A stretch of 64,000 nt of DNA from NCBI GenBank assembly GCA_002245135.1, contig NGBS01000037.1, forward strand, positions 2,501-66,500, given 5' to 3'. Below are positions 1 through 10,739 of this stretch, piece after piece. Below the pieces are notes generated by a model. The model was not told the DNA's origin, did not search any database, and worked only from the letters and a program-made list of their open reading frames with translations. Source of the DNA: Proteromonas lacertae (Eukaryota > Sar > Bigyra > Opalinata > Proteromonadidae). How positions within the stretch are numbered: the stretch's first letter is position 1; each line of letters starts with the position of its first letter. A program made the translations under genes and the position numbers.

Positions 1-111
1 AACAATGTTGGTTTATCCAACTTAATTCTAGTATCATTAATAAACTTGAATTGAAGTAATGTGATACAAAATCAAATATCATTATATCATTATAATAAGT
101 ACTTTCTTTTT

Positions 112-489
112 CTAATATGCTATTAATTGTAGAATTATTATACAAACCAGAAAAAAAAACATCACATTATTATATGTATTGTATCCCATTCTTAATGATA
201 ATCTTTCTATAAATTGCTTATACACACTAATATTAATTAGCACTTTATTAGGATGTATACTTTTTTGTTGTATTTTATAACCTTCATATATATGCCCACA
301 ACTTAAAGGTGATTTAGTAGAATTACAAATTTTATACATATTGCAATAAAATATTAGCTTCTTTTTCATGGCTTTTAAATAAATTTCAAATGAATGAGGT
401 TTAAATCTGTGTATATATACAATGTTTATAAAGTTTATATAGCATAATATTATAATATATATAATATAATTATATATTTTAGTATTCAT
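112..489 (-). CDS. hypothetical small membrane-anchored protein
   Basis: An open frame of 125 residues starts with ATG. It has a hydrophobic, tyrosine- and isoleucine-rich N-terminal segment (about residues 5-27) that could be a signal anchor, four cysteines in the middle, and a second hydrophobic stretch near the C-terminus (about 108-123). No family is recognised. It lies just downstream of a decayed LicD-family gene on the same strand, so it may be a fragment of another secreted-pathway gene. The strong AT bias makes chance frames of this length possible, so the call is weak. Confidence 0.25.
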   Translation of the reverse strand: MNTKIYNYIIYIIILCYINFINIVYIHRFKPHSFEIYLKAMKKKLIFYCNMYKICNSTKSPLSCGHIYEGYKIQQKSIHPNKVLINISVYKQFIERLSLRMGYNTYNNVMFFFLVCIIILQLIAY

Positions 490-545
490 GTATAATAAAT
501 ATTTAAATATAATACAATACTACAATATTACAATATCTATTATAT

Positions 546-1090
546 TCATATTGATTCAATTATAGAGTTATGATTATCTGGATATATTTTCTTGTAACAA
601 ATAACTTCTCCGCTTCCCTTTTTTACAGGTTTTAAAAAGTCTTTTCCATATAATTCAATTATATTATGTAAAGCATTCTCACTACAAAATGCTATATTTC
701 GAGAAAATCTACATTTACATATTTTAATTTCATTATACACATATCCAACAACTGGTATAACTATATATTTTCCAATTTTTGCATCTGTAACTAATATTAT
801 ATCCAATTGTATTTTCTATGTATTCTTTAAGAATATATAAGTAATAATATTATGTTTTGTTACACAACAAAAAGTCAGGATGAGTATAAATTTTACATTT
901 GTTAGGTTTGTATTTGATATAATGATTGCATTTAAAAATGTGATAATTCATCCAAACTGGAATTAATATGTCAACATCATGATCATTTCTTATTATACCA
1001 CCATTTCTATAGCTACCTAATTCAGATCCAAATCCTAATATATAAGTAATATTCAATTGATGAATAAATTTGATATTACTGTTCTATTCT
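546..1090 (-). pseudogene. decayed LicD/fukutin-family transferase
   Basis: Two pieces in different frames match the intact LicD-family gene at 50205-51008 in the same order. The first carries the NxTYxLxFGSEL block and the NDHDVDILIPVW block with its acidic metal-site-like DxD. The second carries the CKC...ENAxxNII...GxDFxxP C-terminal block. In the intact relative these belong to one 267-residue type II membrane protein. The N-terminal membrane anchor and the middle of the domain are missing, so this is a fragment. LicD/fukutin proteins transfer phosphocholine or ribitol-phosphate-type groups to glycans; this copy should be inactive. Confidence 0.7.
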
Positions 1091-1490
1091 GTCATTTACA
1101 CATTTGTATTATGTTATTTAACTTATAATAATAAACAACGAATAGGAATAAAATGCATAAAATAGTTGTCATATAAAATTTCAAGACAAATAGAGGGGTT
1201 ATATTTCATGTGCGGAATGAATATTTCAAATATTTTTTAGTGTTGTATATAATATCCCCATTTACTAACACTAATTTGTACTATAAAATATGCCTGGATT
1301 AAATACAAATAAAATGTAGAAAAAAAACAATGTTTGATCAACTCGAGTTCTTGCATTTTTAATATCATAGATTTTCTTTAACCTTCTTCCATTTTTCGCG
1401 AAAGTATTTCAACCGATATATGCTTTACAATATATGAGATATACTTTAGAAATTTAATGAAAATCTATGACATTATATCAACAATACCAT
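1057..1490. other. AT-rich spacer, no gene seen
   Basis: No frame with family-like content is visible between the LicD fragment and the transposon relic. The first 30 bases or so still extend the LicD reading frame. The rest is AT-rich sequence with scattered short frames only. The last 100 bases may be more of the hAT transposase body but cannot be aligned by eye. Confidence 0.5.
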
Positions 1491-1494
1491 GTTT

Positions 1495-1937
1495 AATGTT
1501 CAAGCTCTTTTATTGAGAGAATTTTCTCCATCAAAAGAGTTATACATTCATACAGGAGAAATAGATTAAACTTAGATACTATTAATAACATTATGAGATT
1601 AAAGTATGAATTAGTTGAGAGAAATAAGAGAGAATAAGAACAAAATGTAGGAAGTGATGAAGATGAATATAGAGAAATTACTAATGTGGAAGTAATAAGT
1701 ACAGAAGATGATGAGCAAAGTGAAGATGATGATGAAAGTGAAGAAGGTAGCCCAGATTATCAATGTTATTATTAATTATCTTTATTCTTACTTATAAATG
1801 TTTTAATAAACAAAAAAATCACATAATTTATTTATATTACAAAAAGGTAATATCAAATGTTTACAAAAAGGACAAATTACTGTCCTTTATCGTACTCTTG
1901 TCCCGGACATGTCCCGGACATGTCCTTTTTGTCCCTG
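1495..1937 (+). mobile_element. hAT DNA transposon relic: transposase C-terminus and 3' end
   Basis: From about 1500 the plus strand reads an ERIFS block, then a RRNRLNLDTINNIMRLKYEL-like block, the conserved C-terminal dimerisation signature of hAT transposases (ERxFS...RNRL...L..LK.NL). A stop follows, then an acidic tail rich in D and E, in the same frame, to about 1775. Downstream, 1898-1937 is GC-rich with repeated GTCCCGGACAT units and ends in GTCCCTG, the complement of a CAGGGAC start, as expected of a hAT terminal inverted repeat with subterminal repeats. The 5' part of the element is not in evidence here. The relic is old and not autonomous. Confidence 0.65.
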
Positions 1938-1952
1938 TCCCGCCGAACTTAG

Positions 1953-1970
1953 CCCTAACCCTAACCCTAA
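1953..1970. repeat. interstitial telomere-like CCCTAA repeats
   Basis: Three exact CCCTAA units stand in tandem 15 bp downstream of the proposed hAT end, and a fourth partial unit (AACCCTAAC) lies at 2001-2009. CCCTAA is the complement of the common eukaryotic telomere unit TTAGGG. The tract could be a chromosome-healing or repair scar, or chance. Three units are too few to say that this is a former chromosome end. Confidence 0.5.
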
Positions 1971-2056
1971 CTCAGATTAAATTATTTTTACAAATCAATT
2001 AACCCTAACAAAAGATTGATTATAGTTTATTGATATAATTGAATGAAATATAATAA

Positions 2057-5000
2057 TCAAATGTAAGAATTACAATAATTCTTTAGATCTTGATATGTAA
2101 CAGTAATTGTTAATTTCTTTAACTTTGCTTCATCGTAAAACCTTTGTTTTTCATTTTTCTTTAAATTGGTTCTTGTTAAATTCTTTAAAAATGTTGGATA
2201 AAAATCTGTATCTCTTTTCTTTTCTTGAACATAACTAACATTATTTCTAGGACTTACAAATATGTAACCAAAATTAATATTTTTATCAATTACCTTGTAA
2301 CAACTTTTTACATATCCTTCTCTACAAATTTTGAATAGATTATGAAGAATCATTGACATTTCAGGTGCATATTCATGCTTTTGAGCAACTGTAATTTGAA
2401 TACCAAACGGTCCAATTAATGCATCAATATCAGGGAAGGTGGGATTGTAACTTAAGTTACTAAATGTAATTTTATTATTTTTAAAAAAACCATTAAAGGC
2501 TTTTATTATATTCTCCAAATCAGTATCATTTTTTATATCTACTATTTCAATTTCTTTACTATCTAAAAAATCTCTTAATTCTTCAAAATCTCTTTTTAAT
2601 TCTTCAACTTTGGTTATATCTTTCCCCTTTGATTTGTTGATTTTATTTTGAAACTCTTTGGTTTTATTATCATATGAATCTTTAATTCTTTGAACTATTT
2701 CGTTTTGAAAGAGAGGAGAATGATTAATCAAATTTAATATAATCATTTCATATAAATATCCACCAATGCCTCCAGTTGGATTATTACGATACATATTAAT
2801 CATAGCTTCACAATCATCTTTACTTTTAATTGTAAATAACTTATCATATACCAAATCTCTCATTATTTCAGATATAAATCTAAGACCATTAGATCTAGTT
2901 ACATCATCTTCATATGTTTCATATATAAATATATTTTGATAATCTGCCTTTGAAAGAGGTGATTTAGTTATACCTCTCATTATATCTTCCATCAGTTTTA
3001 CATCCACTTTTTCTATATTTTTATTAATCTCACTTTCCTTATTAAAATATAATCCTATAATACCTCCTCGGTATTTATAATTTTCGAGGTATGATTTTTT
3101 AATTTCTTCACTAACTCCTAATTCACCTTTTATTGATTTATAATTATCAAATATTTTACCACTTTTCTGAAAATCTTCATGTCTCAATTTTATCACTTGC
3201 TTCATCTCTTTTATTGTAAATGGAGGTATATACATCACCAATGGACATCTTTTACTTTGAAATGTTTTACACTTATTATCACTTGGACTAGCTAACATTA
3301 TTATCATTTTTGCATCAGGATAATCATCTTCACCTATAGATATTCCATCAACAATAACAATATATGGATAGGATTTACTCTTACCAAAATCATTTTTTGA
3401 TTTACTTTGATTATCTTCATATTCAAGAAATATTTTAATCTTTCCTTCAACTTCTTCTTTAAGTTTATCCTTCAGAATATTACCTAAAACTGTTTTACCA
3501 ATTCCTTTATGACCAAATATTAAATAATTTCTTTGATATGTAAAATTAAAATTATCTTCTTTAATAATATTCAACATATCTTTGAAACATTTTCTCATTA
3601 AACATTTTCCTTTCATTCCTATATATATATCAAAATCTTCTGCATCTTCCTCTTCTTCTTTTCTTCTCTCTGCTTCTTCTTTCATTTTCTCTGATTGCTC
3701 TTCCTCTCTTCTTATTCTATCTTCTTCTTCTTTTTCCTCTTCTTTTGTCATTTTTTTCTCCTCTCCTTTTTCTTTTTCTTCCTTTTCTTCTTCTTCACTT
3801 TCTTCTCCTTTCTTTTCATCTTCAATATGGGCTATATCACAATCATCAGGTATTGTAGTTCCTATTATTACTAAATATGGAAAGTCACCACTCTTATATT
3901 CACTGTATTCCTATTTCATTATATATATATATATATATACTTTTATTGATTTATTTATTTCATTTTCAAAATTATTTTTGTCAAACTCGGTTTTACCATC
4001 ATCTAATTTCTTATCATCTAGTAACACTTTTATAAATAGTCCATCTACGATTAGATCAAAGAAATTATTATCATCCAATATAAAATAAATAATATTCAAA
4101 GCATTCTCAGGATAATATACAGACACTTCTTTTTTAGAATCTAATTCAAAATTTGGATTACTTATATGAATTTTACTTATACTTAATTCATATGCTATTC
4201 TTTGCTTTAATGCCATTCTCTTCATATACCTATCAGAAAATGAATTATAATTTTTTATTTTATCATAATCACTATTATTCTTTGGTGGATAGAATTTACA
4301 TTTAATATAACTTTCAACTTGATTAGATATATAAGTTAATTCTTTTTCTGGTTTATATATTTCACATCCTAAATCATTATCCATTTCTTTTCTTAATTTA
4401 TACTTCAATATAAGATTGGATAAGGAATGATTCTGTAAATTTTCTTTTTCCTGATATTCTTTTATAAAATCTTTATAACCAACAGAACCAATTACCCCTT
4501 CAATCAATTGTGTATAATAATTCCAATAATCTCGGTCTTTGAAATTCATTCTATACAAATAGTGATAATATATCTGTCGAGGTATATTACCATATCTTTC
4601 ACATATTTCTTTAAAATCAGTACAAGTACCAAAATCTAGACACTTTTCAAACCACTCCTTAACTTCATCAAGTGATAATGATTCAAAATATAACTCTTTA
4701 AATGGTAATGTTGTGTTGTATTTATAATAGTTATGACGATCAGGTGAACTTATTGAGATGATTTTGTTACTGTCATTATAATCTTCATTTATTGTATCAA
4801 CTATGATTATTGAATTATTAATATTATCTACATCTATTTCAATTTTAAAAACAATACCATCCTTTAATAAATATATTTTCTTTTCATCAAATTTGCCATT
4901 TCTCTTCCCTTTTATAATATAAATATCTTTAAATTTATTATCTTTCTTTCTAAATAAATTATCTAAAATACTATCATCAAATATATTAACATGATTTATA

Positions 5001-7093
5001 TCTTCGTTAAGAAATTTCAATTCATCTGTTTTTCTCTTATATAATAACAGCAATAATTCATTACTTTCCACTAATTTTCTAATTTTATCCATCTCACAAA
5101 CTTCTTCTTCTATTTTTGATGAGAAGCTATACATTTTGATGATATTATCTAATACATCTTCACTATAATCATAATTTTTATTAATTAATTCATCTTCCTT
5201 CAAATTATAATAATCACTTTCATTACTGATAATATCAATAGCATGTTTAATACTATTATAATGATTATGTCTTTGTTCAGGTGTAATTTCATCATCATCT
5301 TTTTCTTCTTCATTTTTAAATAACAATTCTAGTTGTTTGTAATTTTTCACAATTTCTGATTTTAATTCATTCATCCTTTCAAATGCTTGTATTATTTCAT
5401 TTGGCAGAGCATTTATTTCTTCAGTTAAGTCTTCTTTCGTTAAATAAATCTTTAAAGCGAATAGTAACACATATATAAACGATGTTTTACCAATACCTGG
5501 CTGACCTGTTACTATTACATTGGATATTTCTTTTTGATTTGATTCAGTTACTACTGACAAATATTTAATAATATTTCGAAACATTTCATAATAACATTTT
5601 CTGATGTAGATTTTGTTTAATGGAAATTGAAATACATTTTCTTTTGCGTTTGTAAAATCTAAATACTTCATATTTTCATCACTTTCAAGATTTAAATTAT
5701 TAACAATATTCACAAAACTATCTGGTGAATCAAGCAAGTTTGAATCATCATGAAAGTATTTCAATAACACTAATAATTCATTTATACTTCCACTCCTATC
5801 CACATTATCATATTGTTTTCCTTTTAATGAAAATATAGAGTATATTTCTTTCTTAATATTGTCAATATCATAAGGTTTGTTGGTTTTTATTAAATTTGAT
5901 AAATATTCAATCATGTTATATTTCTTATAATTATAAATTCCATATATTGTATTTGGTACTGTCACTCTACTTATAACTACACCATTTTCATTTGTTTCAT
6001 TTATAACTACTTCATTACCATCAACATTTACTTCATAATTCTGTAATTCAATATTATCATATAATTCATAACCTAATTTTCCTTGATAATATTCTATTAA
6101 TTTCACTAAACCTTTTTCATCACCAATATTAATAAATGGATAGATTAATTGAGGTAAGTTTGCTGATATTAGTTCTGCAGTACCATTTCCTTGTCTTATA
6201 TACATTCTCTTGTTGATCATATCATATATCACTTCATATATTACTCCTACTTTACCAGTAATATTTGGCATTGGTGTTGAAAGATTGTTTTCAATCTTCA
6301 GAGATGAACCATCTAATAATTTGATGTATGGATATATCTCATATGATGAATATGCATTTTCACAATAACCAAAACTAATACCTTTACTACCAATACTCAA
6401 TATTTCATAATAGAAATGATAAATTCCATCACTCATTTCTTCATTTATCATATTTTTACCTTCAAACACTTCATTACATACAACATAATCAATTTTATCA
6501 TCAACTACTTTTTTATTTCTATATAAGTCATCTTCTTTTGTTTTGAGAGTAACAACATTATTTTTTTCTTCCTTTGTTATTGTAATTCCATATCTTTGTA
6601 TCATAAAGGGTGGAACATACCAATTTTTACTACATACATATTCACTATTTTTATCTTTCATAACATAAAGATAAGTTAATATGGGTAAATCTTTCAATAT
6701 CTGTTTTTCTACTACATTTCCATATCTAATAGACATCGTCTTTCTATTCATATCATAAATTAATTCATATTCAACATCTTTTTCAGCTTTAATCTCTGAA
6801 ATAATTTCAGCTTGAATATCTTTATTAAATACTATAGCTGAACTAAGCGATAATTTGATATAACTATTTTTATCTACTGCTCCTGACATGTCTTTATAAC
6901 CAAAACAAATATATCCTTCTGAATTGATTAAGTTGACATTAACTAAGTAATGATATACTCCAAACATTAACGGATTATAATTTATTAAACTAATATTTCC
7001 ATTTTCTTCTCTACTTCTCATGTCATTGATTGTAGGTATGGGATTACCTTCATGATTTCTTTTTACAGCAGTACCAGTCATCAAACCACTCAT
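2057..7093 (-). CDS. giant SPRY-like / double NTPase / PD-(D/E)xK-like protein of Crinkler-RHS type
   Basis: Two long frames rejoin across a 30-nt GTAT...TAG intron (3911-3940): exon 1 is 1051 codons, exon 2 is 617, giving 1668 residues with no other break. Residues about 40-370 hold two SPRY-like beta-sandwich repeats (GVYHYLVNV..., GIYHFYYEIL...SFGY). A P-loop GQPGIGKTS lies at 530-538, a Walker B-like IIIVDTI near 760, then an ISSPDRHNYY sensor-like segment and a helical lid near 810. After a K/E-rich linker comes a second P-loop GHKGIGKT (1184-1191), Walker B IVIVDG near 1239, and an ASPSDN...PPFTIKEM segment. The C-terminus has PDIDALIG...IQITV, resembling the restriction-endonuclease fold of Crinkler/RHS proteins. 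Known members are NTPase-nuclease proteins tied to conflict or effector roles; the role here is inferred only. The gene looks whole. Confidence 0.75.
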
Positions 7094-7200
7094 TTTCTAA
7101 ATTCAAATTCTATATATTTTAATACTTGAAATTTTATACAATAATGACTTAAAAAGAACTAATAGATGAGATAAATGTAATTATAATATTGAATGAATAA

Positions 7201-7275
7201 CCAATCAAATAGGTCCACGTGTAACCAATAATATCGCACAACAACAACCAATTAAATCATGTCACAATAGCCAAT
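7201..7275. promoter_or_regulatory. CCAAT cluster with central CACGTG upstream of the giant gene
   Basis: Four CCAAT pentamers (7201, 7225, 7248, 7271) occur at a spacing of about 23-24 bp, with a palindromic CACGTG at 7216-7221, 108-182 bp upstream of the start codon of the minus-strand giant gene. In other eukaryotes CCAAT binds NF-Y and CACGTG binds bHLH factors. The even spacing, close to two helical turns, suggests a regulatory array. No binding data exist here, so function is inference. The rest of 7094-7789 shows no gene. Confidence 0.4.
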
Positions 7276-7789
7276 CAAATTGCTTAGTTTTGTTTTTTTG
7301 CATGTCATTTTTCTTATGATATATAGCAAGATGATGGTTTATATTTTCTAGAGTGATTTTTGTTATTATGTTAAAACTAATATTTTAATTTTAACTGATA
7401 TGATGTAGATGAGAAGTATGTGTTTAAAGTACGTTATAAACAAGATCAAAATCAATTAATCACAACATACAATGTGTCTTTTTATTACAGTTATACCTGT
7501 TACTGTACTAGTTTCATTAACAGAATTGTTGGAGTGATTATCTAGATGTTAAACTTGATCTTTGTATGTTTCATTTTAATAATCATTATCACCAATTTAC
7601 CTTTATAAGTCGTTTCTTTATCAAAACAATAATCCACTTTTAGCAACTCAATTATATCTGTAGTCTTACAAATTACATCTCTATAATAAAATCATTGAAT
7701 TTTATACTATTATTTTGTTTAAATGAGAAAATTGATAATTTCTGAAACGAATAGAATTTTTGAAACTCAAAGATTTTTTGTAATAGAGA

Positions 7790-8528
7790 ATGGAATTTAC
7801 ATCACAATTTGACAATCTTACTCGTAATAGTATAAAAATATGTGAATATACCAAATTAGAACTTTTAAGTGAATTAAAGAAGAAATTAACAAATGATAGA
7901 TTTATATTAGTTTTGGATGAGCATACAAGATTAGTTGTGTCATTGGTCTGTGGTAAATATGAATTATTCGACAGTGGATGTGTAGGTATGATAGTTTGTT
8001 TATCTTTTGTAGATATTGACTTTTTAGAAAATGAGAGAGATCAAGTACCTGCAATGGATGTAATATATTTTGTTCGAGAATATCGATTTGATCAACAAAG
8101 ATTTCAGTGTTAGATATGCTAAAGTGTCAGGTGATGAAAAGTGTGCATCGTATGTAAATAATTATTATAATTATTACATTCTAGATTACTTTATTGTGGT
8201 ATGTCGAATGTTCCAGTAACAATTTTGTTATATGATCGAATATACTTATACTTCACCTCCAGTTTATCAGATGAGCAGATGAAGAAAATCAAAGAAAACG
8301 AATTAATAACTGATAAAATAGTGGATATGGGTGTAGTTGATATGGATTTCATCGTATTAGAACCACAACTATTTTCACTTGCTGATAAAGATGCATTACC
8401 TGTATTATTTGCAAATGGTAATTCTGATGAAATAAAATCTAAGAAAAAGGATATGATTAGTAAAATTAGTAATCAATTAGTTTCAGTGTGTTTATCGCTT
8501 AAAGAATTCCCACATATAAGATATAGTG

Positions 8529-8567
<39 letters not shown>

Positions 8568-9334
8568 TTGAAATAGAAACAAAATCCTTCAGAATTAGTA
8601 GCAAAAGAATTTCAAGTAAAAGTATATATAAATATTATAATTTTTTAGATGAATTCTTATTTACATGATCATCCTGATTTCAATTATATTGGTAAAGACA
8701 CTGTATAAATATTAATATATAAATTATTATTATTATTATTTTAATAGAGAAAGAATCAAGGAATTCAACAAGGAACACTCTTTATAGTTGATCGTAAATG
8801 TGATATGGTTGTTCCATTCATTCATGATATTACTTATCAAGGAATGTTATACGATTTAATCGGTGTTTCTGATGAAAAAGAATACGAATATGAATCTGAA
8901 TTAGGAAATGGTGAGATAGTGAAAAAGAAAATTATTTTAGATTATAAAGATAAATTGTGGATGGAACATAGATTAGAAATGTTTCAATTAGCTCATACAA
9001 ATATAAGAGAAGAATTGAAGGAGTTTCAAGCTAAGAAAGATGAATTAAGAGAAAAGGCAAATGAAAGTATGGAAGGAGCTAATCAATATGCAAAGAAATT
9101 GGCAGAAATTGTGAAACAGAATGATGTTTTAGCTCAAGTATAAAAAATAACTATAAATTATATAATTTATTTTTTATTAAATAGCATTTTAAAACAACTC
9201 AAAAAATCTGGAATATGTATAAAGAGAAATACACAAAATTATTTGAATTAGAACATTCAATTGCCAGTGGTGTAGACGATAGTTATAGTTTATATTCTAT
9301 AATATGTTTTTATGTTGTTCGATGATGGTTAAAA
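7790..9334 (+). pseudogene. broken Sec1/Munc18-family (SM) vesicle-fusion gene
   Basis: The product resembles SM proteins, which bind syntaxins in membrane fusion. The N-terminal domain reads LVLDEHTRLVVSLV and MDVIYFVR, continues in another frame as ENIDLINKDFSVRYAKVSG, then YDRIYLYFTSSLSDE, FPHIRY, GTLFIVDRKCDMVVPFIHD and TYQGMLYDLI, and ends after LFELEHSIASGVDDS. Short introns at 8528-8576, 8616-8648, 8703-8747 and 9138-9184 rejoin cleanly. Two things mark it as broken: a frame change near 8080 where several residues of the usual YFV-PTxENI loop are missing, plus an unclear junction at 8154-8215; and truncation at about 9285, so the last third of the family's usual length of about 600 residues is absent. 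A GAAACGA motif lies 40 bp upstream of the start. Confidence 0.7.
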
Positions 9335-9848
9335 AGGATGAAGAAGAATAGAATAAAAAAAGTAGTTGATATAAATAATCCTTACAGAATTGCCATTGAA
9401 ATTAGTTTGAATAATATTTATATAAGTTATATAAGTGATTAATTTGTTTATTTGGAAGATGGTTTAAGAATTGGAATATTTTATATAGATAAATTTTATT
9501 CATTATTATACTTTATTTATTTTATGTTGTTTACATTTTGTGTGTGATGTAATTATTATTATTATATATTGATGAATAAAATATTTGTTGTTGTTTTATA
9601 TTTCTATAAAAACAATTAATCATTCATTATTCATTATTTCAGATATTCTTTTTCTTTATTTTCATTATAATATTTCTACGCTTTATACACAATGCTTAAA
9701 ATAACACAAATAAATAAATATATAACAAAGGCTTAATATAGCTAGGAAAGGTAATTTATTTATCTTCAAACTATTTTTTTCTTCCTCCTCCTTTTTAACC
9801 ATCATCAAACAACATAAAACCATATTATAATATTAACTATAACTATTG
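9288..9848. repeat. inverted repeat pair of about 65 bp at the broken end of the SM gene
   Basis: The segment 9288-9352 and the reverse complement of 9781-9848 share most bases, including GTTGTT(C/T)GATGATGG and GTTAAAAAGGA. The left copy starts where similarity to Sec1/Munc18 proteins stops. The 430 bp between the copies holds no recognised gene. This may be the ends of a small non-autonomous element about 560 bp long inserted into the gene, or a snap-back duplication formed during the break. No target-site duplication could be recognised by eye. Confidence 0.5.
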
Positions 9849-10618
9849 CTTTTAATTATTCAACTCAGTATTTAATCTAAATACAAAATTATCACACTTC
9901 TATTTCACATAAAAATATCATTACAATAATTCATCAAATAATAACTTTTATTTTTCAATACATACAAATCTAGAGATAATATCATCCTCAAATAATCTAC
10001 TACATCTTTTTAGATATTAAGATATTTCAAACTTTCAAATCAAGACTATTGTTAATCACTTTTTCTATATTCACTTATCTTACATCATTATATAAATAAT
10101 CGGAATAATAACATTCATATTAATCAAATATCACATCTTTATTTCTTTAAACTCACGTCATCTTACACAAATTCACAATTTATACAAAACATCACAATTA
10201 TAGCTTATTCACATCATTTTTAAATTTAAACTATTTTCTACATCTTTATAACACCATCAGGTTGTTCCACTCTGAAAAGGATTTGAAATCTGTCTCTTTC
10301 CTCATCTATTTTGTCCATATAAATAAAATTATCATCATACTTCAGCATCAAACACTTATATTCACCATAATACATCATTTACACATCAATTTCACAAAAA
10401 TATTTTTTATATTTATAAATATTTAGCCGTTTCTTTCATAATTTTTCATTTTTTCTATTTAAATCATCATTAAGCATAGATATTAATATAATAACATGAA
10501 TAGATTGATATATTATTAATTTTCTACCTATAAATTCATTATTAGAATGATATTAATTGTTTATAAGAAAAATATAAGAGAGAGTGATATATAAGAAAAA
10601 AGAGTGAAAAAATAAACA
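9849..10618. other. AT-rich region with one short coding-like frame
   Basis: This stretch has no family-level gene. The only coding-like piece is a 46-residue minus-strand frame from ATG at 10378 to a stop at 10238, with unusually balanced composition (DKIDEERDRFQILFRVEQP). It could be the last exon of a decayed gene or a very small protein. Nothing else is seen. Confidence 0.35.
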
Positions 10619-10734
10619 GAATCGTTCATATCTACAATAAAGCACCGCATCCCATCAGAACTGCGAAGTTAAGATTGTACTAGCTATGATAGTAGTACAG
10701 TGGGGCACTCTGTGCGAAGTCATAGTAACGATTC
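10619..10734 (+). rRNA. 5S ribosomal RNA
   Basis: The 116-nt segment carries the conserved 5S core AGCACCGCATCCCATCAGAA then CTGCGAAGTTAAG, including the loop A to loop B sequences and the internal control region expected for RNA polymerase III. The ends GAATCGTT and AACGATTC pair to form helix I. It is a single copy in this window, not a tandem array, and is not linked to large rRNA genes here. A run of Ts follows at once. Confidence 0.9.
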
Positions 10735-10739
10735 TTTTT
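10735..10739 (+). terminator. RNA polymerase III oligo-T terminator of 5S rRNA
   Basis: Five Ts directly follow the 3' end of the 5S helix I, the usual stop signal for RNA polymerase III. A longer pyrimidine-rich stretch continues for about 30 bp. Confidence 0.7.

Noticed and set aside
1953-1970. Chromosome end at the CCCTAA tract
   Set aside because: Only three units, with unrelated sequence on both sides.
1763-2002. Plus-strand frame of 79 codons over the hAT 3' end and telomere-like tract
   Set aside because: It reads through terminal repeats and CCCTAA units and has no protein features.
3911-3951. Separate-gene reading of the 564- and 1060-residue frames
   Set aside because: A 30-nt intron joins them with codon-exact ends and 53 extra open codons; the second has no convincing start of its own.
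3582-4088. Plus-strand serine-rich frame over the Lys/Glu linker of the giant gene
   Set aside because: Low-complexity shadow of the minus-strand linker; it crosses the intron and has no family features.
9640-10600. tRNA or small nuclear RNA genes in the gene-poor stretch
   Set aside because: No B-box-like GGTTCGAATCC or cloverleaf pairing was found by eye; only the 5S rRNA is supported.
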